A stretch of DNA of 64,000 nucleotides from NCBI RefSeq assembly GCF_036108815.1, contig NZ_CP107985.1, forward strand, positions 9,607,501 through 9,671,500, given 5' to 3'. Every line of letters begins with the position of its first letter. Position 1 is the first letter of the stretch. This stretch comes from Streptomyces sp. NBC_00353. Its GTDB lineage: Bacteria > Actinomycetota > Actinomycetes > Streptomycetales > Streptomycetaceae. The translations under genes and the position numbers were made by a program. Below the pieces are notes generated by a model that was given only the letters and a program-made list of their open reading frames with translations, was not told where the DNA came from and ran no database searches. This document shows, piece after piece, positions 51,386 to 60,739 of this stretch.

Positions 51386-54300
51386 TCACTTGAGGCCGAA
51401 GGCCCGGGTGATGGTCTGGGTGATGCCGCCGCCGTTGCGCTGCTTGGCGGTGATCCGGATGGACACGTAACTCGCCCGGGAGGGCGCGTTGACGGTCGTC
51501 TGCCAGGTGCCCTTGTTCTCCTTCAGGTCCTGCGGTCGCCAGGATGCCCCATCGTCGTAGGAGACCTCGAGCTTGAGGGAGGAGACCGCGTCCTTCGCGG
51601 CGTCACTGCCGAGGACGACGGGTGTGATGGAGAAGGCCGACTTGCGCTTCGCGCGCCCCGCGAGGTCCAGGTCCGTTCCGTAGTCGAGTTGGGCCAGCGG
51701 GATGGCTAGGTTGTTGGTGGTGCCGGAGAGGAATCTCCACTCGGTGTGTGTGGTGGTGGAGTAAGGAATGGAGTCGGTGTTCCCCTTCGTGTCGACGACG
51801 AGCCGGTACGGGAGTTTCTGCGGTTCCAGGTCGCCCACTCCGAATTCGGGTCGTGCCCCGTTCTGCATCAGCAGTTTGTCTCCTTGGTGGAGCGAGAAGC
51901 TCCGCGACATCATGCCGGTGTCACCGCTGTGGGCGGATCCTCCGTCGCCGAATCCGGCGATCATTCCGCCCATGGCGTTGCCGAAACGGTGCGGGACCTC
52001 GAAGCTGACCATACGCGGCCGGGTGATGGGCCCGAACCAGTGTTCGCTCTGCACGCTGCGCGGACGGTAGCTCACGACGTCGGTGAAGGTGGACCAGCCG
52101 TCGATGGATGCGTACTGCTGCCACTTGACGCCGTTTCCGGCGGAGACCCAGTCGGTACGGTGTCCTGCGGCGACCGGCTCCCTCGGGAACGGCGGGACGC
52201 GCGTCATCCCGTAGCCGGCATAGGGATAGGCGGCCGGCCAGTACTCGTACGACGGGCTGTCCTCCCGGCTCTCTCTGACCTGCTTGCCGGCGGGCGGGGC
52301 GAAGTTGTTGTCGATGCGGGCGAGGCTGCCGGGATCCGTTGCCGCGGAGGGGTCGTCCGGCACGCCGCCTTGGTGGTAGTCGGCCAGGTCGTACAAGTAC
52401 TGCGGCGTGGGATGAGCTTCAACTGCCAGCTTGGTGCCGGAATTTCCTGCGGACCCGATCCTCTTGATCAGATCCTCGCCCTCATCCATGGTGAGCGAGG
52501 CGACCGGGATCCGTCCGGTCGTCGTTCCGTCCGCGTCGCCGTACCAGTCGGTGCTGCGGCCGTTGCCGTCGTTGACCACCAGGAGCATCGCCGCACCCGC
52601 GGCGCGCGCCGCGGCTGCCTGGCCCGTCGGGACCACGGCGCCGCCGCTGCGAACGACTACCGCCTTGCCGCGGGCGGACAGACCGGCGTAGTCGGCGGGC
52701 TTGCCGGTACCGGCGAAGACGGCGTTGACGTGCGCGGTGCCGTCGCGGAACTGAGCGGATCCCGGCTGCACCAGCAGGGTGTCGTCGAGGCTGCGGCGGC
52801 CGTAGGTGATTTCCAGTGGGGTCTGCTTGGCACGGATGCGGGTGGTGAAGACGAAGCTGCCGTTCTTCACCTTGCCCTTGGTCGGAAGCGCCCACAGGCT
52901 GTCGTACTCGGCGGATGGCAAGAGGATCTGGTGCAGAGCCTGCCCATCGTTGGGTGTGGGCTCACTTGAGGTGAAGGAGCGGAAGAGGTCGATCCTGCTG
53001 GTGGTGACAGCCGTGGGCTTGGGGGTGGCCACCTTGATCTGGCGGATGCGCGATGCGTCGAGTTCCACCTGCCGGTCGGACCTCAGGTCGAGTTCGGGAA
53101 CGGTCAGTACCGCGTATCCGAGGGAGTGCGGACCGTGGCGGCCTTCCACGTCCAGTGTGGAGACGACGGTGTAGGAGCCGGGGGCCCAGCGGCTGGTGAG
53201 CGTGCCGTCCGGGGCCCACATGATGGTGGTCTTCCCGTCGGCACCTGTGATCTCGACGTCGCCGCTGACGGGCTTGCCGGATCGGTCCTTCAGGTGGACG
53301 GTCAGGTCATACTTCTCGGACTCGACGGAGAGTCCCACGGCCGTGTGCACGGCACCGGCCGCGGAGCGTGCGGTGACCTGGGCCGCGTACTGGCCCGGCG
53401 CGAGGTCCTTCGGGTCCGCCACGAGGTCGACCGTCGAGGTTCCGCGCGCGGGTACCGTGACGCGGTCGGTGGCCGACGTGAACACCCCCGCGGGCGAGTC
53501 TCCGCGGTCCACCGAGAGCTGCAACGTGATGGGGCGGTCGGTGGTGTTGGTGTAGGTGATCTTCCGCTTGACCGGCTTCCGCTTCTGGTCCGCCGACCAC
53601 CGCACAAGTCCCGCGTCCACCGAACCGCTCGCGATCACCTGGTCCCTCAGGTAGGCGGCGGCGACGTCCAAGCGACCAGTGCCGGCCTGGTAAGGAGTGT
53701 AGGCGGGGGTCGGCGCGCTGGTGCTCATCAGAGCGTCCTTGATTTGCTGCCCGGTCCACTTCGGATACTTCTGGGCCAGCAGGGCCGCCGCCCCGGCAAC
53801 ATGGGGAGCCGCCATGGAGGTGCCGCTCTCCGTGCGGTAGTAGCCTTCACCCCCGCCGTCCATGTACTGCGAACGCGCCGCCAGCACGTCCACACCGGGG
53901 GCTGTCAGATCGGGCTTGAGGGCGTCATCCATGAGGCGTGGCCCGGCGCTGGAGAACGGGGCGAGTTGGTCGGACGAGTCGACCGCGCCAACGGTGAGTG
54001 CGGCGTCCGCAGTTCCCGGCGAGCTTACGCTGTGGGGGCTGTTCCCGGAGTTGCCCGCGGCGATGACGAAGAGCGCACCCGTCTCGGCACTCAGTTGGTT
54101 GACCGCCCGGCTCAGGGGATCGTCTTGGGTGTGCCACACCGGCGTGCCCAGACTCATGTTGATCACCTTGGCGTGCTCGGTCCGCGCCGCCCACTCCATG
54201 CCGGCGATGATCCCCGAGATGGGACCTGATCCGTTGTCGCCGAGGACCTTGCCCACCAGCAGATCCGCGCCAGGAGCTACACCCCGTTCCGAGCCGTGGG

Positions 54301-55333
54301 AGGCAGCGCCGGTTCCGGCGACAGTGGACGCGGTGTGCGTTCCATGGCCGTTCCGGTCAATGACGTCCTCACCGGCGACGAAACTGCGGGACGCCACGAT
54401 GCGCTTGGCGAGGTCCGGGTGGGTGGTGTCCGCCCCGGAGTCCAGCACCGCGACCCGTACCCCGGCACCCGTGCCCCCCGCCCCCCATGCCTGCGGGGCG
54501 CCGATCTGCGCCGTGGTGTCGGCCAGTGCCGCCTCCGCCTTGCCGTCGAGCCACACCTTGTCGACACCGGCGGTGAAGGACGGCGCGGCTACGTCGTTGT
54601 CCGAGCTTGGACCGGTGCGCGCCGTCGACCGCGAGGGGTCCTGCCCGCTGGGGCCGGTGAGGGCCGACCAAAAGGCTGCGGCCTTCGACCGTTGGGCTTC
54701 GACGGCCGCTCCGCGGACGGACGGAAGGCCCAAGGTGGTCTTCGCCCCCGGCAGCGCGGCAGCGGACGGCAGTCCGTCGTCGGACGCGCCGCTCTTGTGA
54801 GCGGACACACCATCGGACCGGGTGATGATCAGAGGGAGCGCGCCGGTGTGGGCGTCGTCGTAGTCCTGGGCCACCAACTGTGTGACGTTGAAGAGTTGCT
54901 TGTCGAGTCGGCCGGAGGCGATGTAGGGCATGGCCTCATCGGGGTACACAAAGGTGTCACCCCCCTCAGTGGCGACGCGAACCGACCCCTTGGCTCCCGG
55001 CGCACGCTCCACGTCCACCAGAGGGCCACGACCATTGCCCTGAGCCAACGTCACCTTGTCACCCGTGATCAGCGTCACCGTGATCGGCGCACTCTGAGAG
55101 CCGCCGTGTCCCTCATAAGCCACATGGGCACCGGGGGCATGGGCGGCACCGTAGGCGGCCGCGGCGGGTGTCTCCGTACCCGGCACGGTGTCCCCGCTCG
55201 GTGTGGCCGCCCCGGTCGCCTGCGCGGGAGAGGTCAGGCCGGTGACGCTCAGGGCCGCTGTGACCGCAAGCAGCGCCGACAGACCGGCGCGTCCGGGTCT
55301 GCGGGCAGGCCGATGCCGTATGTGTGATGACAT
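51386..55333 (-). CDS. Large secreted S8 (subtilisin-like) serine peptidase, second copy
   Basis: A 1315-aa exported protease. It has a signal peptide (LSALLAVTAALSVTGLTSPA, residues about 18-40) and a propeptide to about 270 (VTLITGDKVTLAQGNGRG). The catalytic domain has Asp298 (VAVLDSGADTTHPDL), His330 (NGHGTHTASTVAG) and Ser506 (GTSMAAPHVAGAAALL), plus AAGNSG. The C-terminal half contains a protease-associated-like segment (AAARAAGAAMLLVVNDG) and beta-sandwich domains. ATG at 55333 has GGAGG upstream; the open frame continues to 55558 without one. It resembles the protease at 3182-7006 in architecture and in the propeptide motif xITGDxVT, but is clearly diverged. Confidence 0.95.
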   Translation of the reverse strand: MSSHIRHRPARRPGRAGLSALLAVTAALSVTGLTSPAQATGAATPSGDTVPGTETPAAAAYGAAHAPGAHVAYEGHGGSQSAPITVTLITGDKVTLAQGNGRGPLVDVERAPGAKGSVRVATEGGDTFVYPDEAMPYIASGRLDKQLFNVTQLVAQDYDDAHTGALPLIITRSDGVSAHKSGASDDGLPSAAALPGAKTTLGLPSVRGAAVEAQRSKAAAFWSALTGPSGQDPSRSTARTGPSSDNDVAAPSFTAGVDKVWLDGKAEAALADTTAQIGAPQAWGAGGTGAGVRVAVLDSGADTTHPDLAKRIVASRSFVAGEDVIDRNGHGTHTASTVAGTGAASHGSERGVAPGADLLVGKVLGDNGSGPISGIIAGMEWAARTEHAKVINMSLGTPVWHTQDDPLSRAVNQLSAETGALFVIAAGNSGNSPHSVSSPGTADAALTVGAVDSSDQLAPFSSAGPRLMDDALKPDLTAPGVDVLAARSQYMDGGGEGYYRTESGTSMAAPHVAGAAALLAQKYPKWTGQQIKDALMSTSAPTPAYTPYQAGTGRLDVAAAYLRDQVIASGSVDAGLVRWSADQKRKPVKRKITYTNTTDRPITLQLSVDRGDSPAGVFTSATDRVTVPARGTSTVDLVADPKDLAPGQYAAQVTARSAAGAVHTAVGLSVESEKYDLTVHLKDRSGKPVSGDVEITGADGKTTIMWAPDGTLTSRWAPGSYTVVSTLDVEGRHGPHSLGYAVLTVPELDLRSDRQVELDASRIRQIKVATPKPTAVTTSRIDLFRSFTSSEPTPNDGQALHQILLPSAEYDSLWALPTKGKVKNGSFVFTTRIRAKQTPLEITYGRRSLDDTLLVQPGSAQFRDGTAHVNAVFAGTGKPADYAGLSARGKAVVVRSGGAVVPTGQAAAARAAGAAMLLVVNDGNGRSTDWYGDADGTTTGRIPVASLTMDEGEDLIKRIGSAGNSGTKLAVEAHPTPQYLYDLADYHQGGVPDDPSAATDPGSLARIDNNFAPPAGKQVRESREDSPSYEYWPAAYPYAGYGMTRVPPFPREPVAAGHRTDWVSAGNGVKWQQYASIDGWSTFTDVVSYRPRSVQSEHWFGPITRPRMVSFEVPHRFGNAMGGMIAGFGDGGSAHSGDTGMMSRSFSLHQGDKLLMQNGARPEFGVGDLEPQKLPYRLVVDTKGNTDSIPYSTTTHTEWRFLSGTTNNLAIPLAQLDYGTDLDLAGRAKRKSAFSITPVVLGSDAAKDAVSSLKLEVSYDDGASWRPQDLKENKGTWQTTVNAPSRASYVSIRITAKQRNGGGITQTITRAFGLK

Positions 55334-55789
55334 GTACAAGTGCCTCCGACGGCCCGGTACAGCCCGGGTCCGGTAGTGGGACATCAGATAATCGGCGCAC
55401 CATCGCGCCCGCGGCTCGGACTGCACCTTTGTCGCCCCGCAGATGAACCACAAGGGGATCTCCGGGGCCAGTAAGCGCAGTTGCACAGGTGCGAAGCAGC
55501 AGGTACCCGAACCGTTTCCAGAGCAGGTGCGTGGATGCTGACGTCGTGGAGCCGTCATTCAGGCAGACCCGCAAGATCGCGGCCGGCCCGGAACGTCTGC
55601 AGGCACGGTGAAACTTGAGTGGCACCTCGCGTGCGAAGCCGTGCCCAAAGGAGTGGTCGACAGACCGGTGTGGCTGCTGGTGCTCCAAGTGCGCGCTGGC
55701 CCGGCCTGGTCGGCCAGGGGCCTTCGTTCGTAGCCCGGCCCCGACGGTGACGTGCTCCACAGGCAGTGAAGGCGCCTGTTCCGCGGGCT
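55334..55789. other. Upstream region of the second protease, no supported gene
   Basis: About 450 bp between divergent loci. It must contain the protease promoter, but I cannot assign -35/-10 boxes with confidence. Confidence 0.45.
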
Positions 55790-56100
55790 GCCGGCACGCC
55801 TACCTCGACAGCCTGTTCATCGACCCCGGCATGGCGGAGGACGCCTGGGCCGACGTCGCCGACAGTGATCCCTCGGAGCCTTGGCGAAGGACCGTCGAGG
55901 AGTGGCTGGACAAGGAACTGCCAGCCTGGACGATGAGGAAGCCGTCGGACTGGGCGGGGTGGAGCTGATCCGGGCCGCGATGCGCAAAGCGGCCGGGCAA
56001 CTCGGCTGGAAGGTCACCTGTCACCAGCAGCACGTGAAGCAGAGGCGATGTCACCGCCCCTGCACCCCGCGGACGGATGCCGGTTGGGCGGATCACAAGG
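55790..56100 (+). pseudogene. Hypothetical protein, frameshifted remnant
   Basis: One frame gives YLDSLFIDPGMAEDAWADVA and PWRRTVEEWLDKELPAWT. The next frame continues DEEAVGLGGVELIRAAMRKA and AGQLGWKVTCHQQHVKQ. The two halves read as one protein with a shift near 55930. I do not recognise the family. Confidence 0.45.
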
Positions 56101-56123
56101 GTGGACTGACGGCGCAGTGACCG

Positions 56124-56978
56124 TCACAGGGCTCCGGCGTCCCGGGCCGTCCAGACGCTCGGGTAGATCGGCCGGAAGCCGAGCTCCCGGCGGATCCGCT
56201 GGTTGGACACGATCCCGAACCACGGGTCGGGGTCCGTGAGCTCGTGGAGTCCGGCGGGCACCTCGACGCCGTTGAGCTGGTACAGCTCGACCGTCGTGAC
56301 GGGAGCGTCATCGGCGATGTTGTAGATCCGGCCGGCGATACCCGGCGCGTACAGCAGACGCATCAGGCCCTGGGCGACGTCAGCGTGGTGGGCCATCTGC
56401 AGGCGCTGGTGCGGCGCCCAGCGGGCGGCCCAATGCAAGGAGTTGGCGAGGTGCGGATCGCCCTCGCCGTAGACGAAGGGGAGCCGCCCGATGCGTACGT
56501 CCAGGCTCTTGAGCGCGAGCAGTTCGCGCTCGGCCTCGGCCTTGGACTCGGGGTAGGCGCCCCACATCGCGCCGCCCGGCCGACTCTCGTCCTCCTCGGT
56601 CAGCGGGCGGCCCCGTCCGAGGCCGTACACATTGTTCGTGCTGACCTGCACGAACCGCTCCACGCCGGAGGTCTGCGCGGCGCGGCCCAGGGCCACCGCG
56701 GCGTCCCGGTTGACGGCCCACGCCTCCTCATCCGGCACCCCGCGGAAGGCGGCGGCGACGTTTACGACGGCGTCCACACCGGCGAGTGCCTTGCCGAGTG
56801 CCTCCTCGTCGCGCATGTCTCCTACGGCGACCTGGGCGCCCAGCTCTGCGAAGCGCTCGCCACGGGCCGCGTCCCGCACCAGGACCCGCACCTGCTCGCC
56901 CGGCTGTCGCTGGGCCAGCAGCCTCGGCACGAAGCGCCGTCCAACTTGTCCCGTCGTACCGGTCACCAAGATCAGCAT
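56124..56978 (-). CDS. NAD(P)-dependent epimerase/dehydratase-like oxidoreductase (extended SDR)
   Basis: A 284-aa protein with the extended-SDR Rossmann motif LVTGTTGQVGRRFV (residues 4-17), VLVRDAARGERF after strand 2, and VNVAAAFRGVPDEEAW. The catalytic set is VQVSTNNVYG with YPESKAEAERELL (Tyr-x-x-x-Lys). ATG at 56978 with AAGGAG 7 bp upstream. It is transcribed divergently from the XRE/MmyB regulator at 57116, with a 137-bp shared region. Regulators of this type usually control the adjacent oxidoreductase. Confidence 0.9.
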   Translation of the reverse strand: MLILVTGTTGQVGRRFVPRLLAQRQPGEQVRVLVRDAARGERFAELGAQVAVGDMRDEEALGKALAGVDAVVNVAAAFRGVPDEEAWAVNRDAAVALGRAAQTSGVERFVQVSTNNVYGLGRGRPLTEEDESRPGGAMWGAYPESKAEAERELLALKSLDVRIGRLPFVYGEGDPHLANSLHWAARWAPHQRLQMAHHADVAQGLMRLLYAPGIAGRIYNIADDAPVTTVELYQLNGVEVPAGLHELTDPDPWFGIVSNQRIRRELGFRPIYPSVWTARDAGAL

Positions 56979-57115
56979 GATGTGCTCCTTAACGCACTGT
57001 GTCGCCTGTCGTTGATGACCAGCCTCGGCGGATGCGGGGACGACCGGGAGAGACCTCTTCATCAGGGGATCGGGAGTCCCTGGATAAGCCGGCCCGCATC
57101 CCGCACCCTGGCGAG

Positions 57116-57964
57116 GTGAACCGAGCCGAACTCGCCGACTTCCTGCGCCGCGCTCGTGCCCGCCTGGACCCCTCCGACGTGGGTCTGACGGCCGGCGCCC
57201 GCCGCCGTACGCCGGGGCTGCGCCGCGAGGAGGTGGCCCAGCTGGCCGGCATGTCCGTGGACTACTACACGCGGTTGGAACAGTCCCGGGGCCCGCGTCC
57301 CTCCCGCCAAATGCTCACTGCGCTGGCCCGCGCCCTGCGCCTGACGGAGGACGAACGCGACCACCTCTTCCACCTCACCGGTGAAGAGCCGCCGCGCCGG
57401 GAGGCAACCAGCACGCATGTGCTCCCGGGCCTGCTCCTGGTGCTGGACCGGCTGTACGACACCCCGGCGATGGTGGCGACCGACTGCGGTGAGGTCCTGG
57501 CCCAGAACGCGCTGTCGCGGGCACTGAGCGGAGACGCTCTCGCCCGCCCGCCCCGAGAACGCAACATGATCCGCCGCTTCTTCCTGGACCCGGCGGCCCA
57601 GGAGCTGTTCCCGCCCGAGGACCGCCCGGAGCGCGCCCGCGAGCAGGTCGCCGGCCTGCGAGCGGTGGCCTCGGCCCGCCCCACGGACCCCGAACCCGCC
57701 GCCCTCGTCGCCGAACTGTGTGCCGCAAGCGAGGAGTTCGCCCACCTCTGGGACGAACACGAGGTCGCCGTACGCCGCGCCGCCACGAAACGCTTCAGGC
57801 ACCCTACGATCGGCATCCTCGAACTCGACTGCGAGATCCTCGTCAACTCCGACCACAACCAGCAGCTCGTCATCCACACGGCCCGCCCGGGCACGGCGTC
57901 GTACGAGCGCTTGCAGTTGCTGCGGGTGGTGGGCTTGCAGGACCTCACGCCGACGACCCCCTGA
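57116..57964 (+). CDS. XRE-family regulator with MmyB-like ligand-binding domain
   Basis: A 282-aa regulator. The N-terminal helix-turn-helix spans about 6-80 (RRTPGLRREEVAQLAGMSVD, YYTRLEQSRGPRPS). The C-terminal MmyB-type PAS-like domain spans about 105-275 (LLVLDRLYDTPAMVATDCGE, HPTIGILELDCEILVNSDHN). Proteins of this family sense small hydrophobic ligands. GTG at 57116 fits the conserved N-terminus, since the frame extends to 56999 only as low-complexity sequence. A second regulator of the same family stands at 59916, again divergent from an SDR gene. Confidence 0.9.
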   Translation: MNRAELADFLRRARARLDPSDVGLTAGARRRTPGLRREEVAQLAGMSVDYYTRLEQSRGPRPSRQMLTALARALRLTEDERDHLFHLTGEEPPRREATSTHVLPGLLLVLDRLYDTPAMVATDCGEVLAQNALSRALSGDALARPPRERNMIRRFFLDPAAQELFPPEDRPERAREQVAGLRAVASARPTDPEPAALVAELCAASEEFAHLWDEHEVAVRRAATKRFRHPTIGILELDCEILVNSDHNQQLVIHTARPGTASYERLQLLRVVGLQDLTPTTP

Positions 57965-58074
57965 CCGCGTGCGCGCCTCCCGAGTTCGCTCCCTGCCCAC
58001 CGCAAGCCTGCTTATGTGACAGCTATCGCGCCTCGGCTCATATGGGGTGTATCCGACCATCAGGCCGGAGGCAT

Positions 58075-58250
58075 TCAGAAGCTGAGTTCTACGTAGTCGA
58101 TGTCGGTGAATTCGACCAGGACCCCGTCGGCACGGCGGCCGCGGTCCTTGAAGTACTCCTGCTGGAGGCCTTCGGCGAGGACGGCCTGGAGCTGCTGCTC
58201 CGGGGCGCCGGCGGCCTGCGCGTCGAAGAGGCGGGCTGCGTAGGTGGCGG
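58075..58250 (-). pseudogene. Unidentified protein, C-terminal remnant
   Basis: The minus strand ends RLFDAQAAGAPEQQLQAVLA, then EGLQQEYFKDRGRRADGVLV, EFTDIDYVELSF, stop at 58075. The composition is that of a real helix-then-strand C-terminus, but I do not recognise it. It faces the small gene pair at 58244. Confidence 0.4.
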
Positions 58251-58474
58251 GTGAGCAGGAGGAGCGGCGTGCGGCTCAGCGAGAGAAGGAGCGGCGCGAA
58301 CAGACGGAGCAGCAGCTGACGGAGCGGCGCGAGCGGAACGAGGCCGCCCGACGGGAGCGGGTGGAGCGGGCGTTGGCCGTGCAGCGTGAACAAGAGGAGG
58401 CAGCGGAGCGCCAGGCGCAGCGGGAACGCGCCGAGAAACTCGGCTACCTGGCGCCGTTCGTCATGGGAGCGTGA
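58244..58474 (+). CDS. Small coiled-coil protein (first of an overlapping pair)
   Basis: A 76-aa, very charged protein, almost entirely one predicted coiled coil (EKERREQTEQQLTERRERNE, AVQREQEEAAERQAQRERAE) ending KLGYLAPFVMGA. A stop lies directly before the GTG at 58244, so the 5' end may be trimmed from a larger gene. Its TGA overlaps the next GTG (GTGA at 58471-58474), which implies coupled translation. I do not recognise the family. Confidence 0.5.
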   Translation: MAGEQEERRAAQREKERREQTEQQLTERRERNEAARRERVERALAVQREQEEAAERQAQRERAEKLGYLAPFVMGA

Positions 58475-58728
58475 AGAAGGCGGCCCGTGAGGAGGGGGTC
58501 ACCACCTGGCGCGAAATGGGGGACAAGACCGGGCAGCGTGAGCTGAGCCGCCTCACCCACCAGGACAAACTGACGCTGCTGGAGACAGCGGAGAACAAGA
58601 CCCTCCCTGGCAGTCCCCTGTGGTCCGTGATGCGGCCCCGCAAGAGCAAGAAGGACACCACCAGAGCCCCAGCCGCCCCGGCGGCCCCGGCCAAGACCGC
58701 TGCCCGCAGTTCTCAGAGAGGGAGGTGA
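58471..58728 (+). CDS. Small basic protein (second of an overlapping pair)
   Basis: An 85-aa protein: KKAAREEGVTTWREMGDKTG, QRELSRLTHQDKLTLLETAE, then a Lys/Ala/Pro-rich basic tail (RPRKSKKDTTRAPAAPAAPA). The first half looks like a compact helical domain and the tail like a nucleic-acid-binding extension. It overlaps the preceding gene by 4 bp. The two frames may be the broken C-terminus of one protein split by a frameshift, since both parts are helical and contiguous. Confidence 0.5.
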   Translation: MKKAAREEGVTTWREMGDKTGQRELSRLTHQDKLTLLETAENKTLPGSPLWSVMRPRKSKKDTTRAPAAPAAPAKTAARSSQRGR

Positions 58729-59129
58729 CCTCATTCAACCCTGCCCGACAACTCCACCTCACGCGTCCACTGATCCTTCCACCGCGAACACGCCTCGCCG
58801 CCCCGCCACCCCGCGCACCCAATCCGGCCTGGCGCGACAGTCCGTCCTGGTCTGCATCGGCGTGAAGAACGTCGAGGTGGACGGCTGGTCCGGCCGGCCC
58901 CCAACCGCCGCCGCCCTCGGCGGGAACACGGTCGTACTCGCCGGCCAGGGCAAGCGCGTGTCCTTCGAGGCCACCGGGATGCGCGCCGAGTCCGCAGCCG
59001 GACGCCAGCGGAGCCCATCGCGGTGACATCGCTCGCCAGTCCAGGAGTGGATCGGCGCACCGGAAGCCTCACCCGAGAGATGAAGGGGTCCCGGTGGCGC
59101 GGTGTGCCTTGCCGATGACCATGGGGCGG
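58729..59129. other. Stretch without a recognised gene
   Basis: A frame from GTG at 58863 (GVKNVEVDGWSGRPPTAAAL) is open for 54 codons but has no family match. Confidence 0.35.
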
Positions 59130-59837
59130 CTACCAGGGGACCGGTGTTCCGTCCCAGGAGAAGAACGCGCCGGAGGGTCCGTCGTCAGTCAGCGTTGCCA
59201 GCCGGACCGCGCCGGCGGCCGCCTCGGCCGGGTCCCCGCCCGCAGCCGCGGCGGCGTTCAGATCGGTTCGTCGCAGACCAGGTGCCAAGGCGTTGACCTT
59301 GAATCCGTCGCTGGCAAGGCTCTGGGCATAGAACAGGGTCAACGCGTTCAGGGCCGCCTTCGATGAGCGGTAGGAGGCGAAGGCACCCCGGAACCCGGAG
59401 TGCTCGGTGGCGGCGGCCGCAAGCGACCCGGTCCCGCTGGAGATGTTCACGATTCTTGGGTGGGCGGAGCGCCGCAGGGCCGGCAGTAGCGCGTTGGTCA
59501 CCGCCACCACGCCAAATACGTTCGTCTCATAGACCCGGCGGAAGGTATCGACGTCCTCGTCCTGCGCGCCCATACCCTCAGCGGGGGAGACGCCCGCGTT
59601 GTTGACCAGGACGTCCAGAGCGGCGATACGGTCCGCCGCCGAGGCGATGCTCACAGGATCGGTGACATCGAGGACCAGAGGCCTCGCGTCACCGCCGATG
59701 TCGGCGACGGTATGTTCCGCACGTTCGGCGGTCCGCGAGCCGACGTAGACGGTCAGTCCCGCCTGGACGAGCTGGCGGGCGATTTCCTTGCCGATCCCTT
59801 TGTTCGCGCCGGTGACCAGCGCAGTCAAGATTTCCAT
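59130..59837 (-). CDS. Short-chain dehydrogenase/reductase
   Basis: A 235-aa classical SDR: LVTGANKGIGKEIARQL (cofactor loop), GSRTAERAE (an Arg that favours NADP), LVNNAGVSP, and the active site NISSGTGSLAAAATEH with YRSSKAALNAL (Tyr-x-x-x-Lys). APGLRRTDLN and ATLTDDGPSGAFFSWDG complete the fold. ATG at 59837; the longer frame to 60920 runs antisense through the regulator gene and is not real. It is divergent from the XRE/MmyB regulator at 59916 with a 78-bp gap, mirroring the pair at 56124-57964. Confidence 0.92.
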   Translation of the reverse strand: MEILTALVTGANKGIGKEIARQLVQAGLTVYVGSRTAERAEHTVADIGGDARPLVLDVTDPVSIASAADRIAALDVLVNNAGVSPAEGMGAQDEDVDTFRRVYETNVFGVVAVTNALLPALRRSAHPRIVNISSGTGSLAAAATEHSGFRGAFASYRSSKAALNALTLFYAQSLASDGFKVNALAPGLRRTDLNAAAAAGGDPAEAAAGAVRLATLTDDGPSGAFFSWDGTPVPW

Positions 59838-59868
59838 GCCACCAGCCTCGCCGCCGGCCCGGCACGCG

Positions 59869-59890
59869 ACCAGGGACAATCGATACCAGG
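59869..59890. promoter_or_regulatory. Operator candidate in the SDR/XRE divergent promoter
   Basis: Two direct copies of ACCAGG (59869-59874 and 59885-59890) flank GACAATCGAT. The octamer CCAGGGAC here also occurs in inverted orientation (GTCCCTGG, 57076-57083) in the matching gap of the first SDR/XRE pair. Confidence 0.45.
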
Positions 59891-59915
59891 AAGACACAGC
59901 CCGAGGAGATGCCCG

Positions 59916-60716
59916 GTGGCCCGAGACGAACTGGCCCGCTTCTTGCGCGACCGTCGTGCGGGACTGCGCCCCGAGGACGTCGCCCTGCCCGCGGTGCCCC
60001 GGCGCCGCACCGGCGGTCTGCGCCGGGAAGAGATCGCGGACCTGGCGCACATGTCCGTCGACTACTACGTCCGCCTGGAGCAGGCGCGCGGGCCGCGTCC
60101 CTCCCCGCGGATCCTCGACGGCCTCGCGGCTGCGCTGCGACTGGCTCCGGCCGAGCGCACTCACCTCTTCCAGCTGGCCGGCCAGACCCCCCAGCCGCCC
60201 ACGGCACCCCCGCGGCGCGTGCGCAGGCACATTGCCGACCTGCTGCACCGGCTCCCGGACACCGCCGCCCTGGTCACCGCGGCGAACTACGACGTCCTGG
60301 CCTGGAACCCGCTGGCCCAAGCACTGCTCGGCGACCTGGACCGGCGGCCGAACCTTGCGCACCGCCGTTTCCTGCTCCGCGAGCAGGTCCTGACCACTGG
60401 CCACGAGGACTTCGCCGAGATCGTCGTCTCCCGCCTGCGCACCGCCGCCGACCGCTACCCCCACGACGAAAATCTGTCCGGCCTCCTGGCGGACCTTACG
60501 GCGAACAGCGCGGAGTTCCGCGAGATCTGGGCCTCCCACCCGCTGCGGATCCCCGGGCACCGGATGAAGACCTTGGTCCACCCCGAACTCGGCGAGCTTC
60601 GCCTCAACTGCGACGTGCTCAATCTCCCCGAGGACGACCAGCAAGTGCTGTTCATGACGGCCGACCCCGACACACCGACCGCCCGCGCCCTGCGCCGCCT
60701 GTCCACCCGGCCTTGA
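59916..60716 (+). CDS. XRE-family regulator with MmyB-like ligand-binding domain (second copy)
   Basis: A 266-aa paralogue of the protein at 57116. The helix-turn-helix is RRRTGGLRREEIADLAHMSV with YYVRLEQARGPRPSPRILDG. The MmyB domain has LPDTAALVTAANYDVLAWNP, HRFLL-like segments and GELRLNCDVLNLPEDDQQVL. GTG at 59916 has GAGGAG 7 bp upstream. It probably regulates the divergent SDR gene and its own expression in response to a small ligand. Confidence 0.92.
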   Translation: MARDELARFLRDRRAGLRPEDVALPAVPRRRTGGLRREEIADLAHMSVDYYVRLEQARGPRPSPRILDGLAAALRLAPAERTHLFQLAGQTPQPPTAPPRRVRRHIADLLHRLPDTAALVTAANYDVLAWNPLAQALLGDLDRRPNLAHRRFLLREQVLTTGHEDFAEIVVSRLRTAADRYPHDENLSGLLADLTANSAEFREIWASHPLRIPGHRMKTLVHPELGELRLNCDVLNLPEDDQQVLFMTADPDTPTARALRRLSTRP

Positions 60717-60739
60717 GGCCCGCCCCGAGAGTGCCGTCA

